Part shown: positions 19,652 through 29,578 of the stretch, in pieces
Layout: each line of letters opens with the position of its first letter
How positions within the stretch are numbered: the first letter of the stretch is position 1
Translations under genes and position numbers: made by a program
DNA from: JAJPKK01 sp963800215
GTDB lineage: Bacteria; Pseudomonadota; Alphaproteobacteria; Rhizobiales; Xanthobacteraceae
Direction of reading: 5' to 3'
DNA length: 64,000 nucleotides
Assembly (NCBI GenBank): GCA_963800215.1
Contig: CAWCZY010000008.1
Coordinates: forward strand, 62,001-126,000
The notes under the pieces: generated by a model
The model's input: only the letters and a program-made list of their open reading frames with translations
Database searches by the model: none
What the model was told of the DNA's origin: nothing

Positions 19652-20566
19652 TCATCGAACGCGCGCCTGGTAGATCGCGAGATTCGCGTATGCGGCGGCC
19701 ACCAGCGGCGTGGCGATCCCCACGCGTCGTCCACGGGCCAGCAGGTCGCCGACGATCTGATCGGCTTCGATCGGGCTGCCTTGCTGCAAATCCCGGTACA
19801 TGGATGATGTCTGCGCCGAGCCCTTCGCCGTCAGCACCGCCCTTGCGCCGGCGAGGAACTCCTCGCTCATGGGGTGGCCGGCCGCATTGACCACGGCGAC
19901 GACCTCCGCGAGGAACGCAAGCACGAAGTCCACGCCGCCCGGCGCCCCCACGATCTCCCCGACGCTACCGCGCATCAGACAATTGATGCCGCCCAGGGCA
20001 GCGAGGAGCACCCACTTCTCCCACATCTCGCGTGCAATGCCGGTGGACAGCCGGGCGTCGAACCCGGCGTCCTGCATGAATGCATCCAGCTGCTTTATGC
20101 GGGGAGACACGGAGCCGTCCATTTCTCCGTAGGCGAGGTCCTGGAGCTTGCTGAGCTGAACGATGCGGCCCTGGTCGACGACGGTCGCCACCTTGCAGAC
20201 GCACCCCACCACCGCCCCGTCGCCGAAACGCGCGGTCAGCGTGTCGACGTGCTTCATGCCGTTGAGGACCGGCAGGATCATCGTTTCGGGTCCGACCGCC
20301 GGGATCATATCGTCGAGCGCCGCGTCGAGCGCGAACGCCTTCACCGTCAGCAGCACCGCGTCGAACGGGCTCCCGATTTTACCCGCGGTGACGAGCTGCG
20401 GCTTGATCGTGGCGTCGCCGTGAGGGCTGACGATCTGCAGGCCGTTGGTGCGCAGCTGCTCCGCCCGCGCGGGACGGACGAGGAACGTCACGTCCCTGCC
20501 CGCCTGCGCAAGACGCCCTCCGAAGTATCCGCCGGTCGATCCGGCGCCCACGACCAGAATACGCAT
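19652..20566 (-). CDS. panE: 2-dehydropantoate 2-reductase family protein
   Basis: NADPH-dependent reduction of ketopantoate to pantoate in the pantothenate/CoA pathway, or a paralogue acting on another 2-oxo acid. 304 residues. The N-terminal Rossmann motif is MRILVVGAGSTGGYFGGRLA, LLTVKAFALDAALDD follows, and LNGMKHVDTLTARFG has the Asn/Gly segment of ApbA/PanE. The conserved Lys and the Glu of the C-terminal helical domain lie in REMWEKWVLLAALGGINCL. It is divergent from an HxlR regulator, whose operator-like palindrome sits in the shared promoter. Relatives beside regulators and efflux genes are often not the housekeeping PanE, so the symbol is tentative. Confidence 0.8.
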   Translation of the reverse strand: MRILVVGAGSTGGYFGGRLAQAGRDVTFLVRPARAEQLRTNGLQIVSPHGDATIKPQLVTAGKIGSPFDAVLLTVKAFALDAALDDMIPAVGPETMILPVLNGMKHVDTLTARFGDGAVVGCVCKVATVVDQGRIVQLSKLQDLAYGEMDGSVSPRIKQLDAFMQDAGFDARLSTGIAREMWEKWVLLAALGGINCLMRGSVGEIVGAPGGVDFVLAFLAEVVAVVNAAGHPMSEEFLAGARAVLTAKGSAQTSSMYRDLQQGSPIEADQIVGDLLARGRRVGIATPLVAAAYANLAIYQARVR

Positions 20567-20592
20567 GGCTGCTCCTATCAGAGCGACTGCTT

Positions 20593-20617
20593 AGTCACTT
20601 GCATCATGATAGTGACT
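20593..20617. promoter_or_regulatory. Inverted repeat in the panE-HxlR divergent promoter
   Basis: AGTCACT (20593-20599) and AGTGACT (20611-20617) are perfect inverted 7-mers with an 11-base spacer, centred about 28 bases before the HxlR start and 38 bases after the reductase start point region. A dimeric winged-helix HxlR protein typically binds such a site and represses itself and its divergent neighbour. Seen directly; the regulator assignment is inference. Confidence 0.55.
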
Positions 20618-20633
20618 GTCATACTCTCCGTCA

Positions 20634-21164
20634 ATGCAACGCAAGAGCTTCGACCAGATGCCGTGTCCGATCGCCCGCAGCCTCGAACGGGTGGGCGAAT
20701 GGTGGAGCATGCTTATCATGCGCGACGCCCTTCACGGCCTGAAACGCTTCGACGAATTCCGGAGCAGCATCGGCATTGCGCCCAATATGCTGACGCGGCG
20801 GCTCAATGCCCTGGTCGAAGCGGGGATGCTGGAGCGGCGCCGCTACAGCAAGCACCCGCCGCGCGATGAATATATTCCGACCGCGCGCGGGCACGATTTC
20901 CGACCGGTCCTGCTTTCGCTGCTCGCCTGGGGAAACCGGCACTTTGCGCCCGAGGGCGCGAGCGTGCTGCTGTTCGATGCCAAAACCGGCGCCGTCGCGG
21001 ACCCGATCCTCGTCGATCGCGTCACCGGACACCCGATCACCGAATCAGACCACGTGCTGTTCACCGGTCCCGCAGCGCCCGCGCGAACGCAATTGCGCTA
21101 CGCAAGAAAACCAAGGCCACCGTCGAAGGCCACGCATCCCGCAGGAAAGCGAGGCACCACATGA
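20634..21164 (+). CDS. HxlR-family transcriptional regulator
   Basis: 176 residues. The winged helix domain reads CPIARSLERVGEWWSMLIMR, DALHGLKRFDEFRSSIGIAP and NMLTRRLNALVEAGMLERR, with the single conserved Cys of HxlR proteins at residue 11 (often redox- or electrophile-sensitive). The basic, Pro-rich C-terminal tail (KPRPPSKATHPAGK) is longer than usual. The stop overlaps the ATG of the MATE transporter gene by four bases. It probably senses a toxic compound and controls the MATE exporter and the divergent reductase. Confidence 0.92.
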   Translation: MQRKSFDQMPCPIARSLERVGEWWSMLIMRDALHGLKRFDEFRSSIGIAPNMLTRRLNALVEAGMLERRRYSKHPPRDEYIPTARGHDFRPVLLSLLAWGNRHFAPEGASVLLFDAKTGAVADPILVDRVTGHPITESDHVLFTGPAAPARTQLRYARKPRPPSKATHPAGKRGTT

Positions 21165-22621
21165 GTGTCGCCGCTCTCGAATTAATGACGGGCGATCCCG
21201 GCAAAGTCGTGCAGGAAACGGTTCCAGCGGTCGCGCATGGCCCGCGCACGCGATTGCTGCTGCATGGGCCGATCGTTCCTACCCTGCTGCGCCTGGCATC
21301 GCCGAACGTGCTGGTGATGGTGGCGCAGTCCTCGACCGGGCTGATCGAAACCTATTTCGTCGCGCGCCTCGGCACCGACGCATTGGCGGGCATGGCGCTG
21401 GTGTTTCCGTTCGTGATGCTGATGCAGATGATCTCCGCCGGCGCAATGGGCGGGGGCATCTCGTCGGCGATCGCGCGTGCGCTCGGCGCCGGCCGGCGCG
21501 GCGACGCGGATGCGCTGGTGCTGCACGCATTGATCATCCAGGTTGGGCTCGGCGCGGCATTTTCCGTGATCATGCTCGCATGGGGATCGCCGATCTACCG
21601 TGCCCTCGGCGGCAACGGCGGCGAACTGTCGGCGGCGCTCGCCTACTCCAACGTCGTGTTCGCGGGAAACGTGCTGCTCTGGGCGATGAACGGGTTCGCG
21701 AACGTGATCCGCGGAACCGGCAACATGCTGGTGCCCGCGTTCGTGATCTGCATCGGCGTCGTCGTGCTGGTGCCGCTCTCGCCATGCCTGATCTTCGGCT
21801 TCGGCCCCATCCCCGCGCTCGGGATCGTGGGCGGCGGGGTGGCGATGGTTCTGTTCAATGCCGCAGGAGCCGCCGTGCTCGCCTGGTATGTCCTGTCGGG
21901 ACGCAATCTCGCCCGATTGCGCCCGGCACGCCTGCGCTGGCCGTTGTTCCGCAATATCCTCGGCGTGGGTGCGGTCGCCTCGCTGACGTCGGTGCAGACC
22001 AACGTCATCATCGCGCTCACTACCGCGTTGGTCGCCGGGGCAGCCGGCCCCGATGCGGTGGCGGGCTACGGCACCGGCGCGCGCCTCGAATATCTCCTGG
22101 TGCCGCTGGTGTTCGGGCTCGGCGGGCCGCTGGTGGCGCTGGTCGGCACCAATATCGGCGCCGGCCAGCGCGAGCGGGCGCTGCGCATCGCGCTCATCGG
22201 TGGGGCAATCGCCTTCGCCATCACCGAGGCTATCGGCATCGCGACCGCCGTCTGGCCGCGGGCTTGGCTGACGCTTTTCAGCACCGATCCGCGCGTGATC
22301 GAGACCGGAAGCACGTACTTGCGTATAGCCGGGCCCTTCTACGGGTTTTTCGGCCTCGCCCTCGCACTGTACTTTGCCTCGCAAGGAGCCGGGCGGTTGT
22401 TCTGGCCTCTGTCTGCGGGATTCCTGCGCATGCTGGTCGCGGTCGGCGGCGGCTGGCTCGCGCTTCGATTGACCGGCTCGCTCGGCTGGCTGTTCGCGGC
22501 GATTGCACTCGGCCTGTTTCTCCACGGCAGCGTGGTGCTCCTGGCAATCGGGTCGGGCGCATGGTTTCGCGAGCGCGGCATTCGCGGACGCAAGGCTGAG
22601 GCAAGCCTGAAGCAAGCGTAA
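21161..22621 (+). CDS. MATE-family efflux transporter
   Basis: 486 residues, 12 hydrophobic helices in two repeats (LRLASPNVLVMVAQSSTGLI at the start of the first, LFRNILGVGAVASLTSVQTN in the second). MATE antiporters use Na+ or H+ to expel cationic drugs and metabolites. Typical glycine-rich turns (GAMGGGISSAIARALGAG, GTNIGAGQRERA) mark the pseudo-twofold halves. It is translationally coupled to the HxlR gene, suggesting a self-controlled detoxification unit. Substrate unknown. Confidence 0.92.
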   Translation: MSVAALELMTGDPGKVVQETVPAVAHGPRTRLLLHGPIVPTLLRLASPNVLVMVAQSSTGLIETYFVARLGTDALAGMALVFPFVMLMQMISAGAMGGGISSAIARALGAGRRGDADALVLHALIIQVGLGAAFSVIMLAWGSPIYRALGGNGGELSAALAYSNVVFAGNVLLWAMNGFANVIRGTGNMLVPAFVICIGVVVLVPLSPCLIFGFGPIPALGIVGGGVAMVLFNAAGAAVLAWYVLSGRNLARLRPARLRWPLFRNILGVGAVASLTSVQTNVIIALTTALVAGAAGPDAVAGYGTGARLEYLLVPLVFGLGGPLVALVGTNIGAGQRERALRIALIGGAIAFAITEAIGIATAVWPRAWLTLFSTDPRVIETGSTYLRIAGPFYGFFGLALALYFASQGAGRLFWPLSAGFLRMLVAVGGGWLALRLTGSLGWLFAAIALGLFLHGSVVLLAIGSGAWFRERGIRGRKAEASLKQA

Positions 22622-22783
22622 TGACTCAGAGGCCTCTTCACACGGGGGTAAAGTGGCCTTCCACGGAACCTACGTCCACTTGCGTTTGCCGGATACGTAA
22701 CTACGATTGAAAAGGGCCTTTCGCGGAATTGAACGCGCGACGCCGGGCAAAATATCGATGCACGGGTAAGGGCAGCGGACGAA

Positions 22784-23914
22784 ATGTCGATGCACTTTGA
22801 GAGCGGCGGCCCGGCTCGGGCGATTGCGATTGCAGGGCTAGGCCTGTTGTCTTGCTGCGGCAGTGCCTTCGCCCAAGCAGCGCCGCCGCCACCGGCGGTT
22901 TCGGTAATCCCGGTGGCGAGTCGCGAGATCACCGATACCGCCAATTTCGTCGGGCGCATCGTGGCGATCAACAAAGTCGATATCGTGGCCCGGGTCCCGG
23001 GGTTCATCGAGGAGCGTTATTTCACCGAAGGCCAGCAGGTGAAGACCGGCGATCTGCTGTTCCGCATCGAACAGGCGACCTACAAGGCGGCGCTCGAGCA
23101 GCAGCAGGCCAATGTCGCCAAAGCCAAGGCGACGGAGGCCAATGCGGCGCTGCAGCTGGAACGCGGCAAGGAGCTCGTCCGCTCCCAGAATATCCCGCAA
23201 GCCACGGTCGACCAGCGCGCGGCCGACGAAGGGACCGCGCACGCCGACGTGTTGGTGGCCCAGGCTGCCCTCGAGCAGGCCAAGATCAATTTCGATTACA
23301 CGGAGATCCATTCGCCGATCGACGGACGCATCGGGCTCGCGAATTTCACCGTGGGCAACCTGGTCGGGCCGTCCTCCGGCAGCCTCGCGACGATCGTCAG
23401 CCAGGACCCCATCTACGTGATCTTTCAGGCGAGCGAACGCGACGTACTCGAGTACAAACACCGGATCACCGCCGAGGGCGACAAGAACGGTCATGTCGTC
23501 GTTCGTATCAAATTGCCGGACGGAAGCATGTATCCATTACCCGGCCTCAGCAATTTCCTCGACATCCAGGTCGGCACCACGACCGACACGGTGGCGGTGC
23601 GGGCGCAGTTTCCGAACCCGCAGGGGCTCCTGGTGCCCGGCGGGTTCGTCGGCGTCACCGTCGAGCGCGGCGCGCCCAAACAGCAACTGGTGGTTCCTCA
23701 GTCCGCCGTCCAGATCGATCAGGCCGGCCATTACGTGCTGGTCGTCGATGACGCCAAGAAGGTCGAGTTGCGGCGGGTGACGACCGGCCCCGAGCAGGGA
23801 CCCGACATCGTCGTCACCGCAGGCCTCAAGAAGGGGGAGCTGATCATCGTCGAAGGAATCCAGAAGGTGCGTCCCGGTCAAGTGGTGGCGGCCACTCCCG
23901 CGTCGGGAAACTGA
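22784..23914 (+). CDS. MexA/AcrA-like periplasmic adaptor of an RND pump
   Basis: 376 residues. The signal peptide ends around GSAFAQA; it could also be a lipoprotein, since LLSCCGSA resembles a lipobox. ETANFVGRI-type strand, lipoyl motif ARVPGFIEERYFTEGQQVKTG, helical hairpin, then FDYTEIHSPIDGRIGLANFT for the second lipoyl half, barrel and membrane-proximal domains follow. The final VEGIQKVRPGQVV is the classical MexA end. Only 5 bases separate it from the permease gene. It works with the permease downstream; no outer-membrane channel gene lies nearby. Confidence 0.93.
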   Translation: MSMHFESGGPARAIAIAGLGLLSCCGSAFAQAAPPPPAVSVIPVASREITDTANFVGRIVAINKVDIVARVPGFIEERYFTEGQQVKTGDLLFRIEQATYKAALEQQQANVAKAKATEANAALQLERGKELVRSQNIPQATVDQRAADEGTAHADVLVAQAALEQAKINFDYTEIHSPIDGRIGLANFTVGNLVGPSSGSLATIVSQDPIYVIFQASERDVLEYKHRITAEGDKNGHVVVRIKLPDGSMYPLPGLSNFLDIQVGTTTDTVAVRAQFPNPQGLLVPGGFVGVTVERGAPKQQLVVPQSAVQIDQAGHYVLVVDDAKKVELRRVTTGPEQGPDIVVTAGLKKGELIIVEGIQKVRPGQVVAATPASGN

Positions 23915-23919
23915 CGGAG

Positions 23920-26900
23920 ATGTTTTCGGACATTTTCATCGACCGGCCGCGGCTCGCCTCGGTCATCGCCATCGTCATCACCTTGTGCGGCGTCATCGCC
24001 ATCGCGATCATTCCGGTCGCCCAGTTTCCCGATATCGTGCCGCCCCAGGTCCAGCTGTCCACGAACTATCCCGGCGCCGACGCCGAATTGATCGAGACCA
24101 CGGTGGCGCAGCCCATCGAGCAGCAGATCAACGGCGTCGACAATGCGCTCTATTATCAGTCCGTCAGCGGTGCCGACGGCAGCTACACCCTCAACGTCAC
24201 GTTTGCGCTGGGCACCGACCCGGACATCGACACCGTGAACGTGCAGAACCGCGCCAGTCTCGCCCAAGCGCTATTGCCCCCGGAAGTGTCGCATTCAGGG
24301 CTCACCATCCGCAAGAAATCGGCCGCCCTGCTGCAGATCATAAATATATATTCTCCCAAGAATACCTATGATTCCGTCTACCTGAGCAATTACGCGACCA
24401 TCAACATCGTCGACACGCTGGCGCGCATCAAGGGCGTCGGCCAGGTCAGCCTGTTCGGTCCGCTCGATTATTCGCTGCGGGTGTGGCTCGATACCGAACG
24501 CCTCGCCGAATTCAACCTGACGCCGAACGACGTCATCGCGGCGGTTCAGAGCCAGAACGTGCAGGCGGCACTGGGCCGGCTCGGCTCCGCGCCGGTGCCC
24601 AGCGAGCAGCAGGTCCAGCTCACCATCAAGACCACGGGCCGGCTGACGACGCCGGACGAGTTCTCCCAGATCGTGCTGCGCGCCAATCCGGATGGTTCTG
24701 TCGTCCGGATCAAGGATATCGCCCGTGTCGAGACCGGCGCGAAATCGCAGGATCGCCACAGCCGCTTCGACGGCGCCCCCACCGCCGCGATCGGCATCTA
24801 CCAGTCTCCCGGTTCCAATGCCGTCGACGTGACCCGCCGGGTGCGGGATGCCATGAACGTGCTGGCGACCCGGTTTCCCAGCGACCTCACCTACGCGGTG
24901 TTCTTCGACACCACGGTGTTCGTCACGGCGACGATCGACGAGGTCATCCACACGCTGGTGGAGGCCATCATCCTGGTCGCCCTGGTCGTGTTCCTGTTTC
25001 TCGGCAAGATCCGCACGACGCTGATCCCGCTGGTCGCCGTGCCGGTGTCGATCATCGGCACGTTCGCCGTCATGCTGGCGATCGGCTATACGGCCAATAC
25101 GGTCTCCATGCTGGCGCTCGTCCTCGCCATCGGCATCGTCGTCGACGATGCCATCGTCGTGGTGGAGAACATCGAACGGGTGATCGAGGAAGAGCCCGAG
25201 CTGTCCATTCCGGACGCCTGCAAGAAAGCCATGGCCGAGATCACCGGCCCGATCCTGGCCATCACGCTGGTCCTGTTGTCGGTGTTCGTTCCGGTCGCGT
25301 TCATCCCAGGCATCAGCGGGCAGCTGTTCCGGCAATTCGCCGTCGCGGTCTCGGTTTCCATGCTCATCTCGGCACTCAACGCGCTGACGCTAAGTCCTGC
25401 GCTGTGCGCGGTGCTGTTGAAACGCGGCCAGACCACCCGCGGCCCGATGCGCTACGTCCTGGGCGCCATCGACCGGGTCCGGGACGGCTATGTGGCGGTG
25501 GTACGCCGGCTCGTTCGTGTAGCCTTCATCGGCGTCGTCGTGGTGGCCGGGGTGGCGGCGGCATCGGTGCTGCTGTTCAACCGGCTGCCGCAGAGCTTCC
25601 TGCCGGAAGAAGATCAGGGCGCGATCTTCACCGCCATGCGCCTTCCCGAAGGCGCCTCGATCAACCGCACCGAGGAGATCGTCAAGCAGGTCGAAGACAT
25701 CGTCAGGCCGATTCCCGGCGTCGAGGGCATCTTGTCGGTGGTGGGGCTCAATTTCATCGACTACATCGCCTCCTCGAACCAGGCCTTCTTCGTCATCCGT
25801 CTCAAGCCCTATGCCGAGCGCACCGACCCGGCGCAGGGTGCCACCGCCATCATTACGCGCCTGCGTCCGCAACTCGCGGCGATCAAGGGTGCCATCGCGT
25901 TCCCGTTCAACCTGCCGCCCATCCTCGGCCTCGGCAGCACCGGCGGCTTCCAATACGTGCTCGAAGCGCTGCAGGGCCAACCGCCGACCGAGTTGGCGGC
26001 GATGCTGCGCGGGCTCATCGTGGCCGCCAATCAGCAGCCCGAGCTGGCCGGCGTCTACAGCACCTACGCCGCCGATACGCCGCAGATCTATCTCGACATC
26101 GATCGCGACAAGGCGCAGGTGCTGGGCATCAAGATCACCGACATCTTCAATGCCCTGCAATCGACGCTGGGTAGCTACTACGTCAACGACTTCAACGTGT
26201 TCGGCCGCACCTGGCAGGTCAACATCCAGGCCGACACGGCGTTCCGCGACCGGCCCGACGACATCGACCGCATCTACGTGCGCAATGCCCAGGGCGCGAT
26301 GGTCCCGATCGGCGCGCTGGCCCAGGCCAAGCTGGTGCAGGGACCGCAGATGGTGGTCCGCTACAACGGGTACCGCGCGGCGATCGTGAACGGCGCGCCG
26401 AAGCCGGGTTACAGTTCCGGCGTGGCGCTGGCCGCGATGGAGCGCGTCTCCGCCGCAACCTTGCCGGCGGGCTACAGCTTCGAATGGACCGGCACCGCGC
26501 TCCAGGAAAAGGCGGCCAGCGGACAGACCGGCATCGTGCTCGGATTGGCCGTCCTGTTCGCCTATCTGTTTCTCGTCGCGCTCTACGAGAGCTGGAACAT
26601 TCCGATTCCCGCCCTGCTGTCGGTCAGCGTCGCCGTGCTGGGCTCGATCGTCGCGCTGGCCTTGGTCGGACTGAGTTTCGACGTCTACGCCCAGATCGGC
26701 ATCGTCGTCCTGATCGCGCTCGCGGCAAAGAACGGCATCCTGATCGTCGCGTTCGCGGTCGAGCAGAGGCACCTCGGCAAGGACGTCAAGACCGCCGCCG
26801 ATCGAAGCGGCGGGCCTGCGGTTCCGCCCGGTGATCATGACCAGTTTCGCCTTCATCCTCGGATTGCTGCCCCTCGTCATCGCCGGCGGCGCCGGGGCGA

Positions 26901-27046
26901 TCACGCGGCACGCGGTCGGCACCCCGGTGTTCGGCGGCATGATCGCGGCGTCCCTGTTCGGAATATTCATCATCCCGCTGCTCTACATCACCGCCGAGCA
27001 ATCACGGCAGTGGAGGCAGTGGAGGCGAAGCAAAAAGCCGAAGTAA
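23920..27046 (+). CDS. AcrB/MexB-like RND multidrug efflux permease (one frame break near 26800)
   Basis: HAE1-family trimeric pump, corrected length 1041 residues. Starts MFSDIFIDRPRLASVIAIV, then PVAQFPDIVPPQVQLSTNYP, and TM4 with AIGIVVDDAIVVVENIERV holding the proton-relay Asp pair. The second half contains EEDQGAIFTAMRLPEGAS and FVIRLKPYAER of the porter domain, and IALAAKNGILIVAFAVEQ with the essential Lys of TM10. After VKTAA the frame shifts by one surplus G, then IMTSFAFILGLLPLV completes the C-terminus. An unbroken reading is IEAAGLRFRPVIMTS. The gene overlaps no other. Probably a drug/organic-compound exporter with the upstream adaptor. Confidence 0.92.
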
Positions 27047-27287
27047 CGGGCGAGGACCAGCGGGCGCCGCGGCTTCGGTCTGCCTGGCAACTCGCCGCCG
27101 CGCGGCGACTGCGCCGCCGACATGCGCGGAATGCCGGCCGCAGCGGCGATGAGTGAAAGCCGAGGAACTCTCTGCGTCTCATTCGCTAAAGGTGCTAGAA
27201 ATACTGTATAATTGATGTTATTTATAGATAATCTGATCGCGCGTTCCGTCCGCCCAATCTCCATCAACCAGCTCCGACAGAGACAAG

Positions 27288-27737
27288 ATGCTCACTGCAA
27301 AAGGAAAATATGGCCTCAAGGCCCTGGTTCACCTGTCGTCGCTCCCGAAGGGCGAAACGGCGCAATCGGTCGACATCGCCGGGGCCAACAGCATTCCGAA
27401 GAAATTTCTCGACGCCATCCTCGGTGATCTGCGCAATGCCGGCGTCATACACAGCAAGAAAGGCCCTGGCGGCGGCTACATGCTCGCCCGCGCGCCGGGC
27501 GAGATCAAGGTCGGCCACGTGATCCGCACGCTCGACGGCCCACTCGCTCCCATCGCCTGCGCCAGCCGCACCGCCTATCAGCCGTGCCAGGATTGCGACG
27601 ACGTGAAAACGTGCGCGGTGCGCCTCACCATGGTGAAGGTCCGCGACGCCGTGGCGGACATCCTGGACCGACTGACCATCGCAGACATGCTCGCCCTCGA
27701 TGGCGGGCGCAGGTCGGCACTGATGTATCACATCTGA
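27288..27737 (+). CDS. Rrf2-family regulator with a four-cysteine cluster motif
   Basis: 149 residues. Winged helix: MLTAKGKYGLKALVHLSSLP, then IPKKFLDAILGDLRNAGVIH and SKKGPGGGYMLARAP, the signature wing of Rrf2 proteins. The loop ACASRTAYQPCQDCDDVKTC gives a C-x8-C-x2-C-x5-C pattern, so an iron-sulfur cluster is likely, as in IscR, NsrR and RirA relatives. It may sense iron, oxygen or NO. The ~130-base upstream region is unusually AT-rich (GATGTTATTTATAGATAATC), a likely autoregulated promoter. The spacing from the pump genes (240 bases) leaves a link open. Confidence 0.9.
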   Translation: MLTAKGKYGLKALVHLSSLPKGETAQSVDIAGANSIPKKFLDAILGDLRNAGVIHSKKGPGGGYMLARAPGEIKVGHVIRTLDGPLAPIACASRTAYQPCQDCDDVKTCAVRLTMVKVRDAVADILDRLTIADMLALDGGRRSALMYHI

Positions 27738-27917
27738 CGCAACGCTCTTGTCGGCGCACGAAGGGAATAACAGCATCGGGGAAAGTGTCGGCGGAAGAAA
27801 AAGTGACCTGTGTTTTCCGCCGCTCGAAGCATGTAGCGTGCGAACTTCGCAACACGAAGCTTCGGCCCTTCCAGGGCGGAGATCGCGTCGCTATGCTTTT
27901 GAACGTCGACAGAGCGG

Positions 27918-28139
27918 ATGGAGCAACATGCGTCCCGGACCCGAGCGTCGATCTTCAACTTCGCGATGTGCATGGCGGCGTTCGGTATCGTCGCGCTGGT
28001 CGCCATGTTTGCGCATCCGGCCGCGCCGTCGGGCAGCGTCACAGCGATAAAAGTAAGTGCCGGCAACGAAGTTGCCGCTGCGGAGGCATCGCCCAAACCC
28101 GCCGCTGGGGCGTTTGGCGGCGCGGCGCCCTCCGAGTGA
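27918..28139 (+). CDS. Small single-pass membrane protein, hypothetical
   Basis: 73 residues: a short basic N-terminus (MEQHASRTRAS), one strong hydrophobic helix (FAMCMAAFGIVALVAMFA, about residues 15-32), then an Ala/Ser/Pro-rich tail. No family recognised and only a weak ribosome binding site, but the composition (N-in anchor followed by a low-complexity periplasmic tail) is that of a real exported peptide. Confidence 0.4.
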   Translation: MEQHASRTRASIFNFAMCMAAFGIVALVAMFAHPAAPSGSVTAIKVSAGNEVAAAEASPKPAAGAFGGAAPSE

Positions 28140-28360
28140 GGCGCGGATCGCTGCCGTTCCGATACCAACACAGCGTGTCCGCGATCTTCTGGCCGACGAG
28201 GCGGAGGAGCTCCAAGACCGACGGCCGGGCCCGGTTCGCGCCGCACACCGCCTTCACGGATCCCACCGCACCGCCGGACGCGCCGCCACGCGAAAGCATC
28301 GAGGTGAGAGCGCTGCTATTCCACCGCGCCTGAGCGGCGACATGGACTGCATGAAGACGA

Positions 28361-29578
28361 TCAGGCGTAGCCGTACCGTTGGATGACGTCGCCCCAACGA
28401 CGGTTTACCAGCGCCCGCTGCGCTTCGCTGAGCCGATACTTGTTCGTCTCGTAGCCCTTGATGTTCGCAAGATATTCCTGCAATCGCGGCTGATACGTGT
28501 CGAAGCCGGCGAACCCGAAATGGGCGTAGAGCCTGCCCATCTCGCCGACGGGATCCCGGACCAGGTCCTCGTAGCGCAATTCATAAAATTGTTCGGGGCC
28601 GAGCAGCTTCTTGCCCTGTTCCAGTTTCTCGTGAAGACGAACGAATGTGCTCAGCACCGTCTCTTCCAATCCGTCACAGGTCGGTGTCTGCAGCCCATGG
28701 GTCCGGTAGAGGGTGCGCCACAGGTTGACGGTGGAGGGAAACACGACGTAGGGATCGCGGACGATGTGGATGAAGATTGCGCCGGGAAACATCTCCTTGA
28801 GGGTCTTGATGCGGGCGGTGTGCGGTGGCGACTTCAGGACGAGCCGTTTTCCGGTCTGGTAGGTGAGCTTTCGTAGAAACCCGTCAAACGCCTGCTTCCA
28901 TCGGCGCAGGCCCGCGGGCGGCACGGCCTCGAGATCGAGGTAGTCCTGCTCATCGGACCGGCGATTGGGAAACGCAATCGTCGAATACGGCGAGCCGACG
29001 CCGAGCATGCACATCGCGAACTCGTCTTCTTGCGGGCGGTCGAAACCTCCTCTCATATTGTCCATCGGCCGGCTGGCAGGCATCAGGAACGACAGCCAGC
29101 GCGAAAACAGCCGCTCCGTCAGCAGGAAGTGGTTCGGCTCCATGCACGCGTATGTGGTCGGGTAGCCGAACCGCTGGTCGCAGATCATCAGCTCGTGCAA
29201 CAGCGTCGTACCGGTCCGCCAATGACCGAGCAGGAAGATCGGCGGCTGTTCGATCCTGGTGTTGCGGACGGCGCGGGAGAACATCGCGTCTTGCAGGATC
29301 CGCAGAAGCATGTTGATGACACTGACGAAGGTAACGATGACCGCGATGTACAATTGGCGCGGGTGGACCGCGAAGCGATTGCGAAACAGCAGCGTGAGCC
29401 AGGCGAAGAAATCGCACCCCTGCCACATCCGCGGCGTCCAGTCCGGCTGTTTGGCCAGCGGCATCGGCGAGGCCGGCGCTCGCGTCCCGATACCCGATTG
29501 ACGCCTTCTGCCCGACGTCAGGCGCTGGATCGGGTTTGCGATCGTTGTCGGCAGTGCCATGAAACCTTGCTGCGTCAT
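28361..29578 (-). CDS. PAPS-dependent sulfotransferase family protein
   Basis: 405 residues. The 5'-phosphosulfate binding loop is IFLLGHWRTGTTLLHELM (near residue 120), and the 3'-phosphate region FIHIVRDPYVVFPST (near 285) has the conserved Arg and Ser. RYEDLVRDP near 350 is also typical of this family (Sulfotransfer_3). A hydrophobic stretch around residues 76-96 (LYIAVIVTFVSVINMLL) suggests membrane association. It would move sulfate from PAPS to a hydroxyl of a lipid or carbohydrate. Its ATG overlaps the stop of the acyltransferase gene (ATGA), so both act in one operon. The acceptor is unknown; a lipid is favoured by context. Confidence 0.88.
   Translation of the reverse strand: MTQQGFMALPTTIANPIQRLTSGRRRQSGIGTRAPASPMPLAKQPDWTPRMWQGCDFFAWLTLLFRNRFAVHPRQLYIAVIVTFVSVINMLLRILQDAMFSRAVRNTRIEQPPIFLLGHWRTGTTLLHELMICDQRFGYPTTYACMEPNHFLLTERLFSRWLSFLMPASRPMDNMRGGFDRPQEDEFAMCMLGVGSPYSTIAFPNRRSDEQDYLDLEAVPPAGLRRWKQAFDGFLRKLTYQTGKRLVLKSPPHTARIKTLKEMFPGAIFIHIVRDPYVVFPSTVNLWRTLYRTHGLQTPTCDGLEETVLSTFVRLHEKLEQGKKLLGPEQFYELRYEDLVRDPVGEMGRLYAHFGFAGFDTYQPRLQEYLANIKGYETNKYRLSEAQRALVNRRWGDVIQRYGYA

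Noticed and set aside
25390..26973. 527-codon minus-strand open frame opposite the AcrB-like gene
   Set aside because: His/Arg/Gly-rich shadow without family features.
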